Below, one piece after another: positions 1 through 5,908 of a stretch of 17,024 bases of DNA. The position numbers were made by a program, and so were the translations under genes. The DNA is taken from positions 1-17,024 of the forward strand of contig DASSBJ010000084.1 in NCBI GenBank assembly GCA_035698885.1. The letters are read 5' to 3'. This DNA is from VRUE01 sp035698885. GTDB taxonomy: Bacteria; Actinomycetota; Thermoleophilia; Solirubrobacterales; 70-9. Position 1 is the first letter of the stretch. Each line of letters starts with the position of its first letter. The notes beneath the pieces are model-generated. The model saw only the letters and a program-made list of their open reading frames with translations. It ran no database searches and was not told the DNA's origin.

Positions 1-14
1 TCCCGGTACTTCAT
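1..14 (-). CDS. Probable AbiEii toxin, first codons only
   Basis: Only the first codons are in the window: ATG AAG TAC CGG, that is M-K-Y-R, reading off the left edge. The ATG overlaps the stop codon of the AbiEi-like gene as ATGA, the usual arrangement of translationally coupled toxin-antitoxin pairs. AbiEii nucleotidyltransferase toxins normally lie directly downstream of AbiEi antitoxins and often begin with a short M-[KR]-Y motif. The assignment rests on position and four residues, so it is inference; the neighbouring sequence would settle it. Confidence 0.45.
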
Positions 15-613
15 GCCGGCGCCTCTTCAAGACGACGCTCGATGAACTTGCGAACGCGCACTGAGCGTTCAGACGCTGCCTCAGTCAGCCGGCGTTGCGT
101 GGTCAGTCCGCGCTCCAGCGCCTGCCCGATCGCCATCTCGACCTGCTCCGGCTGGACGCCCGCTTCGAGGGAGTCGACGATGGTCCGCTCCGGGCTCGTC
201 ACCGGCAGCCCCTCGACTTTGCGGATCTCCGCTTTCGTCGGCGGTCGGTTCAGCGTGTGCAGGCGCACGCCCGTACGGCGGCGCTGTCCCCGCTCTGAGC
301 GCGGCAGCGTGAGGTGAATAGCGTTAGGGATTACGTCGGAGAGTCCGTGGAGTTCGAGGGCGCTCTCGTGCGAGACCACGGCCCCCGCGTCGCGCAGAGG
401 CAGCCAGGCGGCCATGACGTGCTCGTAAGGGCTTGAGGGGAAATGCCGAAGCCGGTAGAGCCCGCGACGGACCCGTTCGTAGCGGCCGCCGGGCCGGGCA
501 TGATGGCGCAGCGTGCTGCGATCCATCCCTGCGGCGACCGCCTGCTGCGCGGTGAAATACCCCGCCTGCGCCTCTGCCTGTCTATAGAGTCCATCGTGAT
601 CTACGTCAGACAT
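11..613 (-). CDS. AbiEi-like type IV antitoxin / transcriptional regulator
   Basis: A 200-residue soluble protein. The N-terminus (about residues 10-55) has the layout of the AbiEi winged-helix domain: Y-F-T-A-Q-Q-A-V-A-A-G, then R-S-T-L-R-H-H, then R-V-R-R-G-L-Y-R-L. The following part carries the family pattern of the antitoxin C-domain: V-V-S-H-E-S-A-L-E-L-H-G-L-S-D near residue 85, H-L-T-L-P near 103, and T-S-P-E-R-T-I-V-D near 140. In characterised AbiE systems this protein represses its own operon through the winged helix and the C-domain neutralises the AbiEii nucleotidyltransferase; the systems act as phage-abortive-infection or maintenance modules. I chose the second ATG (613) rather than the one at 640 because TAATAT lies exactly 7 bases upstream, matching the leaderless promoters elsewhere in the window. 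Its stop overlaps the next start as ATGA. Confidence 0.8.
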   Translation of the reverse strand: MSDVDHDGLYRQAEAQAGYFTAQQAVAAGMDRSTLRHHARPGGRYERVRRGLYRLRHFPSSPYEHVMAAWLPLRDAGAVVSHESALELHGLSDVIPNAIHLTLPRSERGQRRRTGVRLHTLNRPPTKAEIRKVEGLPVTSPERTIVDSLEAGVQPEQVEMAIGQALERGLTTQRRLTEAASERSVRVRKFIERRLEEAPA

Positions 614-626
614 ATAGAGGATATTA
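614..626 (-). promoter_or_regulatory. Leaderless-type -10 element of the AbiEi-like gene
   Basis: On the minus strand TAATAT (626-621) is followed by seven bases and then ATG (613-611). No Shine-Dalgarno sequence is visible. A clear -35 hexamer is not seen. The spacing puts the transcription start at or next to the A of the start codon. Confidence 0.5.
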
Positions 627-731
627 GCACCCAAATCCATGACTATCTAGCTCTTGCCGGTTCGTGCCTGGGCCGCCCCCGACACGTCTACCTCGGCCGG
701 CCTGGGATCTCAAGTCGTGCTCCACAAGGGC

Positions 732-760
732 GAGCAGATCTGCTCTACGAAATAGAGCAG
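732..760. promoter_or_regulatory. Three half-sites GAGCAG/CTGCTC, possible operator
   Basis: A perfect 14-bp palindrome, GAGCAGATCTGCTC (732-745), shares its right half with a second inverted repeat, CTGCTCT (740-746) / AGAGCAG (754-760), separated by 7 bases. This gives three half-sites at 15- and 8-base steps. It lies about 100 bp upstream of the VOC gene and between divergently transcribed genes. It could be a repressor site for the VOC gene or the AbiE operon, or a hairpin in the VOC leader. No protein is known to bind it. Confidence 0.4.
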
Positions 761-850
761 CAAGATCAACCTTCAAGTGGACCGCAACCCGTAAGTAGGT
801 CACTGGTCCGAGTCCGGAAGGGGACCGCGACAGACACGGCCCACGGCGCC

Positions 851-856
851 AGGAGG
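851..856 (+). promoter_or_regulatory. Shine-Dalgarno of VOC gene
   Basis: AGGAGG followed by five bases and ATG (862). This near-consensus site fixes the start and shows that this gene, unlike most of its neighbours, has a normal leader. Confidence 0.8.
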
Positions 857-861
857 ACAAC

Positions 862-1299
862 ATGATTCAGCGGATGGACAACGTGCTCATCGTCGTCGAG
901 GACCTCGAGGCTCTCAAGGCGTTCTTCACCGAGCTCGGTATGGAGCTGGAGGGCGAGACGACGCTAGAGGGGCCTTGGGTGGACCAGACCGTCGGGCTCG
1001 ACGACGTCCGAGCCGACATCGCCATGATGCGAACCCCGGACGGCCACGGCCGGGTGGAGCTGTCGAGGTTCCACAGGCCGCCGCCGGTCAGAGCCGAGCC
1101 CGAAAGCGCACCGGCGAACGCCCTGGGCATGCGCCGCATCATGTTCCTGGTCGACGACATCGACGACGTCGTCGACCGCCTGCGCAGCCACGGCGCCGAA
1201 CTCGTGGGCGAGATCGCGCAGTACGAGGACATCTACCGGCTCTGCTTCCTGCGTGGCCCAGAGGGCATCGTCATCGGCCTGTCCGAGCAGCTCAGCTGA
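862..1299 (+). CDS. VOC family protein (glyoxalase/bleomycin-resistance fold)
   Basis: A 145-residue protein with the two-half beta-alpha-beta-beta-beta layout of the vicinal oxygen chelate superfamily. The first half begins M-D-N-V-L-I-V-V-E-D-L-E-A-L-K-A-F-F with L-G-M-E-L-E-G-E; the second begins M-R-R-I-M-F-L-V-D-D-I-D-D-V and ends F-L-R-G-P-E-G-I-V-I-G-L-S-E-Q-L. Metal-ligand candidates are Glu in R-V-E-L-S (about residue 69) and Glu in the C-terminal G-L-S-E. The usual N-terminal His of metal-binding members is absent in the first strand (N-V-L-I-V-V), so a metal-dependent lyase or dioxygenase activity is not assured. Substrate unknown. It stands alone between divergent and convergent neighbours; the start is supported by AGGAGG. 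Confidence 0.85.
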   Translation: MIQRMDNVLIVVEDLEALKAFFTELGMELEGETTLEGPWVDQTVGLDDVRADIAMMRTPDGHGRVELSRFHRPPPVRAEPESAPANALGMRRIMFLVDDIDDVVDRLRSHGAELVGEIAQYEDIYRLCFLRGPEGIVIGLSEQLS

Positions 1300-1401
1300 A
1301 CCCATGGGGACCGGGCCGGCTCCGAGGTGCGGTGACCAGGTCCGCCAGTCCCTTCAGGTCCGCCTCGGTTCCGTCCAGCCCTTCGGTCGACTGAGCGCCG
1401 T

Positions 1402-2157
1402 CTATCGAGCGATGGTGAGCGGCACGCCGGCGCCGATGCGCCTCGCGAGCCACGTGATCGCGCCGCTGTCCAGCCGCACGCAGCCGTGCGAGACCGCGGT
1501 CCCGGGGACGCCGCCGAGGTTGTCGGTGCCGTGGATGCCGATCTGGCCCGGCCCGCCGTCGAATTCCTGGAAGACATTCGAGCGGGCGCTGGTCGCCAGC
1601 GCGTAGGGGCCGCCCGGTTCGCCCGCGGAGAGCGCCAGGGTCTCTTCGACGAAGAAGGCGCCGCGCGGGGTCGGGGTCGAGGGCTTGCCGACCACGGCGC
1701 GGAAGCGGCGGCGAAGCCGGCCGGCGTGGTAGACGCTGACCCGCCGAGCCGAGAGGCTGACCACGATTCGCCACTCGGTCACGGTGAGCCTGGTTCGATT
1801 CCGGGAGATCCACCCCTGGTGCCCGTTCGGCCGCCCGGGGAGGCGGACGCGCAGCCATTCCCCTCCCCTGCGGTCGCTCGCCCGGGCGAGGACCGGAAGC
1901 ACCGTTCGCATCCCCGTGAGCGGGCGGCGGGCGGCGACCGCTTCGATCCGGCCCGCAGCGGCGCTCGGCCGGGCACGGGCGACGTGGTCGTGGCGCACGA
2001 CGACGAGCGGCTGGCTCGCGGGGACCCGCGAGCCGGCGTCCGCCGCCGGCGCCGCGGCGCTCGCGCCGACCGTCGCCGCGAGCAGCCCCACGGCCAACGC
2101 CGAACGCCTCCGGCGCCGGCCGGAGGCGTTCGAGACGCGATCGAGAACTGCGATCAC
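1402..2157 (-). CDS. L,D-transpeptidase (YkuD family), secreted
   Basis: A 251-residue exported enzyme that in this family forms 3-3 peptidoglycan cross-links or links proteins to stem peptides. An N-terminal Arg-rich segment (R-R-R-R-R, residues 14-18) precedes a hydrophobic stretch and A-A-A-P-A-A-D-A-G: a signal peptide or membrane anchor. Residues about 84-117 look like a bacterial SH3-like module (V-L-P-V-L-A-R ... W-L-R-V-R-L-P ... G-W-I). The YkuD domain covers about 129-250 with the catalytic signature I-H-G (His209) and S-H-G-C-V-R (223-228, nucleophile Cys226). The start is a GTG overlapping the stop of the DUF3494 gene as GTGA; this places the signal peptide at the N-terminus, whereas a longer open frame only adds a low-complexity out-of-frame segment. 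The overlap implies translational coupling, hence control by the same riboswitch leader. Confidence 0.9.
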   Translation of the reverse strand: MIAVLDRVSNASGRRRRRSALAVGLLAATVGASAAAPAADAGSRVPASQPLVVVRHDHVARARPSAAAGRIEAVAARRPLTGMRTVLPVLARASDRRGGEWLRVRLPGRPNGHQGWISRNRTRLTVTEWRIVVSLSARRVSVYHAGRLRRRFRAVVGKPSTPTPRGAFFVEETLALSAGEPGGPYALATSARSNVFQEFDGGPGQIGIHGTDNLGGVPGTAVSHGCVRLDSGAITWLARRIGAGVPLTIAR

Positions 2158-3362
2158 CCGGTGAACCGGGACGGGCCGTGGCGGGGATGCAGCACGGCTC
2201 TGGCGCAGGCGCGGTAGGGCAGCGTCCTCGTCTTGGCGCTGGTGCGGTCGGTGAACGTCACCCGGACCCTGATCCGATGGGCTCCCGGGGCCGCCTTCAC
2301 GTAGACCGCGTACGGGGAGCTCCTGCGGTTGCCGATCCGCCTGCCGTCGAGGCGGAATACGACGCGCTGAATCCTGTGGCCTCTGACCGTCGCGCGGAAT
2401 CCAGCCGTGCACGCCTCTCGGGGCGAACGACGGACGATCGCCCTGCCGTGTCTCCCCGCAATCCGATGGCGGTTCGGCCCTGACCGGTTGGGGCCGACCC
2501 GCGGGGGGCTGCCGGAGGTCGCCGAGGCGGGGGCTCCGCTCCCATTTTCACTGTTCGGCGCCTGGCCGGCCGGCGCAGTTTCCGTTGGCGTCGAGCCCGG
2601 CGGGGTCGATTCCGGCGGCGTCGATCCGGGCGGCGTCGATCCCGTTTCACACAGGGGACGGGTGAGGACGTTGTCGATCAGGCTGACCTGGCCGTTGCGC
2701 GCGAAGACGCGCCCGAGGACCGCGGCCCCGTCGTTCAGCGAGACGTCGGTCAGCGCGATCAGGTTCCCCGCGAACGCCGTGGTGCTGCCCAGCGTCGCCG
2801 AGCTGCCGACCTGCCAGTAGACGTTGCAGGGGGAGGCGCCGTTGACGAGCACCACCGAGCTGGCCGATGCGGTCGTCAGGGTCGAGGCGATCTCGAACAC
2901 GAACTGCGCGTTGGGATCGCCGTTGGCGTCGAGCGTGAGGGCGCCGGTCAGCTGCGCGGAGGACGTGTACCGATAGGCCCCCGGAGCGAGGACGAGGCCG
3001 CCGAGGTCGGTGCCGGAGAGATCGTTTGCCGGCAGGACCGGCGTCCCGGCGGCGACGTTGTAGGCGGTGGTCACATCCGACTGCGCCTGTGCTGCGACGG
3101 CGTCGTTGTTGTGGACGGCGCCGTTGACGACGGCGGGGCTGCCGAAGCCCGGCAGCGAGGTTCCCGGAGACACGCCGAGGTCGCCGTTGAGGACCGACGG
3201 ACCGGTGTTGGTGACGGTCGAGCCGCCGAGGACCACGAATGGGGACGCGGTCGCCAGGTCGACGGGCGCAGCCTCGGCGAACGCCGGAAGTGCGGCGAAA
3301 GCGAGGGCCGCGGCGAGGAGGACCCCCGCGAAGCCGCGCTTGAGAAGGGTTGGTTTGGACAT
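2154..3362 (-). CDS. Secreted DUF3494 ice-binding/adhesin-like protein with Pro-Thr linker and basic C-terminal domain
   Basis: A 402-residue exported protein. Residues 1-32 form a signal peptide (K-R-G, hydrophobic core, A-F-A-E-A-A). Residues about 34-238 match the DUF3494 beta-helical ice-binding family: F-V-V-L-G-G-S-T-V-T-N-T-G-P-S near the start, L-G-V-S-P-G, G-G-L-V-L-A-P-G-A-Y, F-V-F-E-I, then N-V-Y-W-Q-V-G and A-F-A-G-N-L-I-A. Members bind ice or act as surface adhesins; in a soil actinobacterium adhesion is as likely as antifreeze activity. A linker of four S-T-P repeats (241-260) leads to a Gly/Ser then Arg-rich stretch (about 290-316) and a short beta-rich domain (318-386) bounded by Cys318 and Cys386 resembling an Ig-like fold. 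No LPXTG motif or C-terminal membrane helix is visible. Start fixed by AGGAAGGA four bases upstream of the ATG. Confidence 0.9.
   Translation of the reverse strand: MSKPTLLKRGFAGVLLAAALAFAALPAFAEAAPVDLATASPFVVLGGSTVTNTGPSVLNGDLGVSPGTSLPGFGSPAVVNGAVHNNDAVAAQAQSDVTTAYNVAAGTPVLPANDLSGTDLGGLVLAPGAYRYTSSAQLTGALTLDANGDPNAQFVFEIASTLTTASASSVVLVNGASPCNVYWQVGSSATLGSTTAFAGNLIALTDVSLNDGAAVLGRVFARNGQVSLIDNVLTRPLCETGSTPPGSTPPESTPPGSTPTETAPAGQAPNSENGSGAPASATSGSPPRVGPNRSGPNRHRIAGRHGRAIVRRSPREACTAGFRATVRGHRIQRVVFRLDGRRIGNRRSSPYAVYVKAAPGAHRIRVRVTFTDRTSAKTRTLPYRACARAVLHPRHGPSRFTG
2583..2642 (-). repeat. Four 15-bp coding repeats (GSTPP)
   Basis: Four tandem 15-base units encode GSTPP, GSTPP, ESTPP, GSTPT in the DUF3494 protein. 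They form a Pro/Thr-rich extended linker between the beta-helix and the C-terminal domain. Such tracts typically vary in copy number between strains. Confidence 0.8.
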
Positions 3363-3366
3363 GGCG

Positions 3367-3374
3367 TCCTTCCT
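3367..3374 (-). promoter_or_regulatory. Shine-Dalgarno of the DUF3494 gene
   Basis: AGGAAGGA on the minus strand, four bases before ATG (3362-3360). It decides the start of the DUF3494 gene and is the likely target of the upstream riboswitch: an upstream UUUCCU run (3426-3421) can pair with its AGGAAG. Confidence 0.7.
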
Positions 3375-3396
3375 ATGAGGAGCAGCCGATACAACG

Positions 3397-3439
3397 TTCC
3401 TTGGCCGCCACCGATTCGCAAGGAAACCGACGATCGGTG
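3397..3439 (-). promoter_or_regulatory. Riboswitch expression platform: two mutually exclusive hairpins
   Basis: Between aptamer and start codon the minus-strand RNA can form hairpin A, CACCGAT (3439-3433) with ATCGGTG (3415-3409), or hairpin B, TTCCTTG (3425-3419) with CAAGGAA (3403-3397). Both are perfect 7-bp stems and they interleave, so one blocks the other in a simple fold. The TTTCCTT arm is also complementary to the Shine-Dalgarno AGGAAG. No U-run follows, so control of translation initiation is more likely than termination. Pairings were read by eye; energies were not computed. Confidence 0.6.
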
Positions 3440-3442
3440 TAA

Positions 3443-3533
3443 CAGTCCTTCGGCAGCCCGGCTGACTCCGGCGGAGTCCCGTGGCTCTGCGAACCCGTCT
3501 CACGAACGGGGGTGCTTGAGTCGAGAAGGTCTG
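3443..3533 (-). ncRNA. Cyclic di-GMP-I (GEMM class I) riboswitch aptamer
   Basis: Read on the minus strand. P1 pairs CAGACCTTC (3533-3525) with GAAGGACTG (3451-3443), one mismatch. P2 is CCCGTTC-GTGA-GACGGG (3510-3494) capped by a GNRA tetraloop. The conserved joining strand GCAGAGCC-ACGGG (3490-3478) follows, then P3 GACTCC-GCC-GGAGTC (3478-3464), then AGCCGGGCTGCC (3463-3452). The order of elements, GNRA loop, GCARAGCCACGGG and AGCCGGGYTGCC match the class I cyclic-di-GMP aptamer as I know it. The element lies 81 bases upstream of the DUF3494 start on the same strand. The 5' joining strand reads CAAGCACC, a little off the usual GGCAAACC, so ligand choice (c-di-GMP versus cGAMP-type variants) is not certain. 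No covariance-model search was run. Confidence 0.85.
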
Positions 3534-3696
3534 CTCCGGTGTCTGGATCGGATCGACGCAGGCCGCTGGACCGTGAGCTGCGGACGCGAGAGCGGACGAA
3601 CGTTTCGCGCTCGAGATCCTCGGCCCGGAGCCGGTCATCCCGGCTTGGATGGAGATTCGTCCACTAGACGCAGGCCATACGAGCACAATGCTCTGA

Positions 3697-4311
3697 AATT
3701 TCTTAGCATGTGGTTCCAGGCGGTCGGGAACGACACGGCCGAAAAAATCACCGCTGATCGACACCCAGGCGGCGAGCCTGGACTCGAGCACCGACTGGGT
3801 CACCTACACGATCGGTGGCAACGACGCCGGCTTCGCCGACGTGATCACCGAATGCGCGCTGCCCTCGTGGGCGTCGGACTGCAACGGGGCGATCGACGAA
3901 GCGCAGGAATTCATCGAAAGCACGCTGCCGGGCCGGCTCGACGACGTGAACGAAACGATCGCCGCCGACGCGCCCAGCGCCGAGGTGGTCGTGCTCGACT
4001 ACCCGCGCCTGTTCAACGGCGAAGATTGCAACGCGTTCACCTGGTTCAGCCCGAGCGAGGAGACGCGACTGAACGAAACGGCCGACATGCTGAAGAACGT
4101 GATCCGGGAAGCGGCCGAACGCGCCGGGTCGAACTTCGACTTCGGCAACGTCATCCCGCCGTTCATCGGCCATGCCGTCTGCGACGGCGGCGGTGGCTCG
4201 TCGACGGAGTGGATCAACGGCCTCTCCAACCCGGTGGGCGAAAGCTACCACCCGAAGGTCACAGGTCACTCGATGGGCTACTACCCGGTGGTTCACGGAA
4301 TCACCGGCTGA
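3697..4311 (+). pseudogene. 5'-truncated SGNH-family lipase/esterase
   Basis: The open frame begins after a TGA (3694-3696) and reads F-L-A-C (3700-3711), then T-I-G-G-N-D-A-G-F-A (block III Gly-Gly-Asn-Asp at 3814-3825), and ends with S-Y-H-P-K-V-T-G-H-S-M-G-Y, whose His codon (4249-4251) is the catalytic His of block V. These are hallmarks of actinobacterial secreted SGNH esterases. The N-terminal block I (G-D-S-Y-S with the nucleophilic Ser) and any signal peptide are missing: neither appears in any frame upstream, where the riboswitch leader lies instead. No plausible ribosome site or start codon precedes the homologous part. I therefore call it a remnant left by a deletion or rearrangement near 3690. 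Confidence 0.75.
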
Positions 4312-4319
4312 CACCGGCT

Positions 4320-4355
4320 GCATGCGATGCCGGGCCTCGGCCCGGCATCGCATGC
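4320..4355. terminator. Bidirectional terminator-like hairpin
   Basis: GCATGCGATGCCGGGCC (4320-4336), two bases, then its exact reverse complement (4339-4355): a perfect 17-bp stem. It lies between the convergent SGNH remnant and hipA, 8 bp past the hipA stop. There is no T-run on either strand, so it would be an intrinsic terminator of the U-less kind common in GC-rich actinobacteria. Confidence 0.7.
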
Positions 4356-4363
4356 GGTCACGG

Positions 4364-5593
4364 TCACGGCAGCAACTGCGGGGCGCGTTCGCGGACCAGC
4401 GTGGCGAGGGGCGAGTCGGAGGGGATCGCGCCCCGGTCGATCGACTCCAGCAGTTTCTCCACCGTGCTCGTCGCAGCCGCTCTGGCGCGACCCTCGGGGT
4501 GGGGCCAGGAGCGGACCTCCCGGAGGACATCGGCGAGAGTCACGTCGGCGAGCGATGGCTGGCCGCCGATCGCCATTGCCGCGTCGGTGCGAAGGTTTGG
4601 CCAGAGGGCGGTCGGCACCGTGTCGTAGAGCGGGGCGAGGGCGATCGTCTCGGGCGTCGGGTGCAGCAGCGCGAGGTTCTTGCCGTGCGCGTCGGCGTTG
4701 CCGATCGCCACCGTGAACACGGCGATGGCGACGAGGCGGTCGAGTTGTGCCGCCGGATCGACTGCGTAGGCATCGAGGAGCTCTGCGGCTCGGCGCAACG
4801 ACGGGCCGCCGCCGGATTCGTACTTGGCTCGACCGCGCCCGCCATCGGGGTCGATGCCGAGCGCCTGGCAGAGGTCCTCCTGGTGCACTCGTCGCACCTC
4901 TCCGTCGACAGGCTCACGATCGAAGCGCGAGACGATCAGGCAGCGGTTCGCCCCGACCTCGGTCAGCTCCGATTCGACCGAGGTCAGGCCCGCGGCCCGG
5001 GCCAGCTCAAGGCAATGGGACTCGGCTTCGACAAGGCCCGGATGCCGAGGATCGTCGAGCTTGAGGATGTGCGTCGAAGGGCGACCACCCAACGGTCGCG
5101 CCCAGCTTCCATCGTCGAGCCTGACCAGCAGCAACTTGTCTTGGAGGCCGGCCAGTGACAGCTCGCTGTCGTCGTGCGCTCCCAGCGGGTAGTCGTCCAG
5201 CTCCTCTACCGCCTCAGCCAGCGATTGCGCGGTGTAGGGATCTGCCCCGAAACGGCGGTCGGTCGGCTCGTCGGCGTCGATGACCAACGCCCCGGCGACG
5301 TCGCGTCCGTAGCGAGCGAGCAGATCGAAGGTGGCGTTGACCGCGACCCCCGCGCGTGCGGCCAGCGCCTGCAGGGCCTGGCCCTCGGGCAGCAGGCCGC
5401 GGCAGAAGGCCGCGGCGTCTCGCGGTCGCTCGCCCAGCGGCAGTGAGCAGGAGAGGAAGGGGCTGTTCAGCGGTGCGCTCCGCAGCGCCTCGTCGGTGTA
5501 GCGGCAGCGGATTTGCGGCCAGCGCGGCTGCTCGAGGTCGGCGACGTGGGTGCCGTCCATCCAGACGCCGAGCCGGTTACCGGCGGGCGCCAT
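4364..5593 (-). CDS. hipA: HipA-family Ser/Thr kinase toxin
   Basis: A 409-residue protein of the usual HipA length. N-terminal HipA domain: L-G-V-W-M-D-G (8-14), then G-L-L-P-E-G (66-71) and L-L-A-R-Y-G-R-D-V-A-G-A-L (91-103). The kinase core has S-L-A-G-L-Q-D-K (146-153) with the regulatory Ser and ATP-binding Lys region, H-I-L-K (175-178), R-F-D-R (223-226), H-Q-E-D-L-C-Q-A-L-G (237-246), the catalytic loop G-N-A-D-A-H-G-K-N (298-306) and the metal-binding L-Y-D (322-324). In Escherichia coli HipA phosphorylates glutamyl-tRNA synthetase and causes persistence; the target here is not known. All catalytic residues are present, so it should be active. It overlaps hipB by 17 bases, as expected for a coupled operon with antitoxin first. 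Confidence 0.93.
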   Translation of the reverse strand: MAPAGNRLGVWMDGTHVADLEQPRWPQIRCRYTDEALRSAPLNSPFLSCSLPLGERPRDAAAFCRGLLPEGQALQALAARAGVAVNATFDLLARYGRDVAGALVIDADEPTDRRFGADPYTAQSLAEAVEELDDYPLGAHDDSELSLAGLQDKLLLVRLDDGSWARPLGGRPSTHILKLDDPRHPGLVEAESHCLELARAAGLTSVESELTEVGANRCLIVSRFDREPVDGEVRRVHQEDLCQALGIDPDGGRGRAKYESGGGPSLRRAAELLDAYAVDPAAQLDRLVAIAVFTVAIGNADAHGKNLALLHPTPETIALAPLYDTVPTALWPNLRTDAAMAIGGQPSLADVTLADVLREVRSWPHPEGRARAAATSTVEKLLESIDRGAIPSDSPLATLVRERAPQLLP

Positions 5594-5837
5594 CGTCCTC
5601 GTCCATCGACACGGTGACCGTCGCTCCCATGCGGCGGAGCAGTCGCAGGGCCCGCTCGATCGCCAGGGTGGAGGCGCCGGACTCCAGCCGGGCGAGGTAT
5701 GAGCGCTCGACCCCGGCTTCCTCGGCGAGGCGCTGCTGGGTCAGGCCACGCCTACTGCGGACCCCGGCGATCGCGCGAGCGAGGTCGGGGGCGGAGCGAA
5801 TCGTCCATTCCAGAGGGGAGCCACCATTTGTGGGCAT
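5577..5837 (-). CDS. hipB: HipB-like antitoxin, Xre/Cro HTH
   Basis: An 86-residue DNA-binding antitoxin. An Xre-type helix-turn-helix covers about residues 20-75: A-I-A-G-V-R-S-R-R-G-L-T-Q-Q-R-L-A, E-E-A-G-V, S-Y-L-A-R-L-E-S-G, then L-A-I-E-R-A-L-R-L-L. The acidic tail (S-M-D-E-D-D) may contact HipA. First gene of the operon; TAAAGT ends 6 bases before its ATG, suggesting a leaderless mRNA. One operator-like repeat covers the start codon itself, consistent with autorepression. Confidence 0.9.
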   Translation of the reverse strand: MPTNGGSPLEWTIRSAPDLARAIAGVRSRRGLTQQRLAEEAGVERSYLARLESGASTLAIERALRLLRRMGATVTVSMDEDDGARR

Positions 5838-5841
5838 ATTC
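5826..5841. promoter_or_regulatory. HipB operator candidate 1
   Basis: ATTTGTGGGCATATTC on the plus strand, spanning the hipB start codon. Matches 14 of 16 bases of the copy at 5863-5878, with 37 bases from start to start. Not confirmed as a HipB site. Confidence 0.55.
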
Positions 5842-5843
5842 GT

Positions 5844-5849
5844 ACTTTA
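5844..5849 (-). promoter_or_regulatory. hipBA -10 element
   Basis: TAAAGT on the minus strand, six bases before the hipB ATG. It sits between two operator-like repeats, so a repressor bound to both would occlude it. Confidence 0.5.
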
Positions 5850-5862
5850 CCCTACTTAGGCG

Positions 5863-5878
5863 ATTTGTGCGGATATTC
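5863..5878. promoter_or_regulatory. HipB operator candidate 2
   Basis: ATTTGTGCGGATATTC, the second copy of the direct repeat, lying over the expected -35 region of hipBA. Confidence 0.55.
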
Positions 5879-5908
5879 CTACAGCCAGATGAAATGGAGG
5901 ATTGTCTT

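Noticed and set aside
443..865. Plus-strand frame of about 140 codons over the AbiEi gene and the VOC leader
   Set aside because: Antisense to AbiEi for half its length and without any family features.
2158..2412. N-terminal extension of the L,D-transpeptidase frame
   Set aside because: It overlaps the C-terminal coding part of the DUF3494 gene and precedes a good signal peptide; GTG at 2157 with GTGA coupling is the better start.
3363..3803. N-terminal extension of the DUF3494 frame on the minus strand
   Set aside because: It would translate the riboswitch aptamer and push the signal peptide inside the protein; the ATG at 3362 has a good ribosome site.
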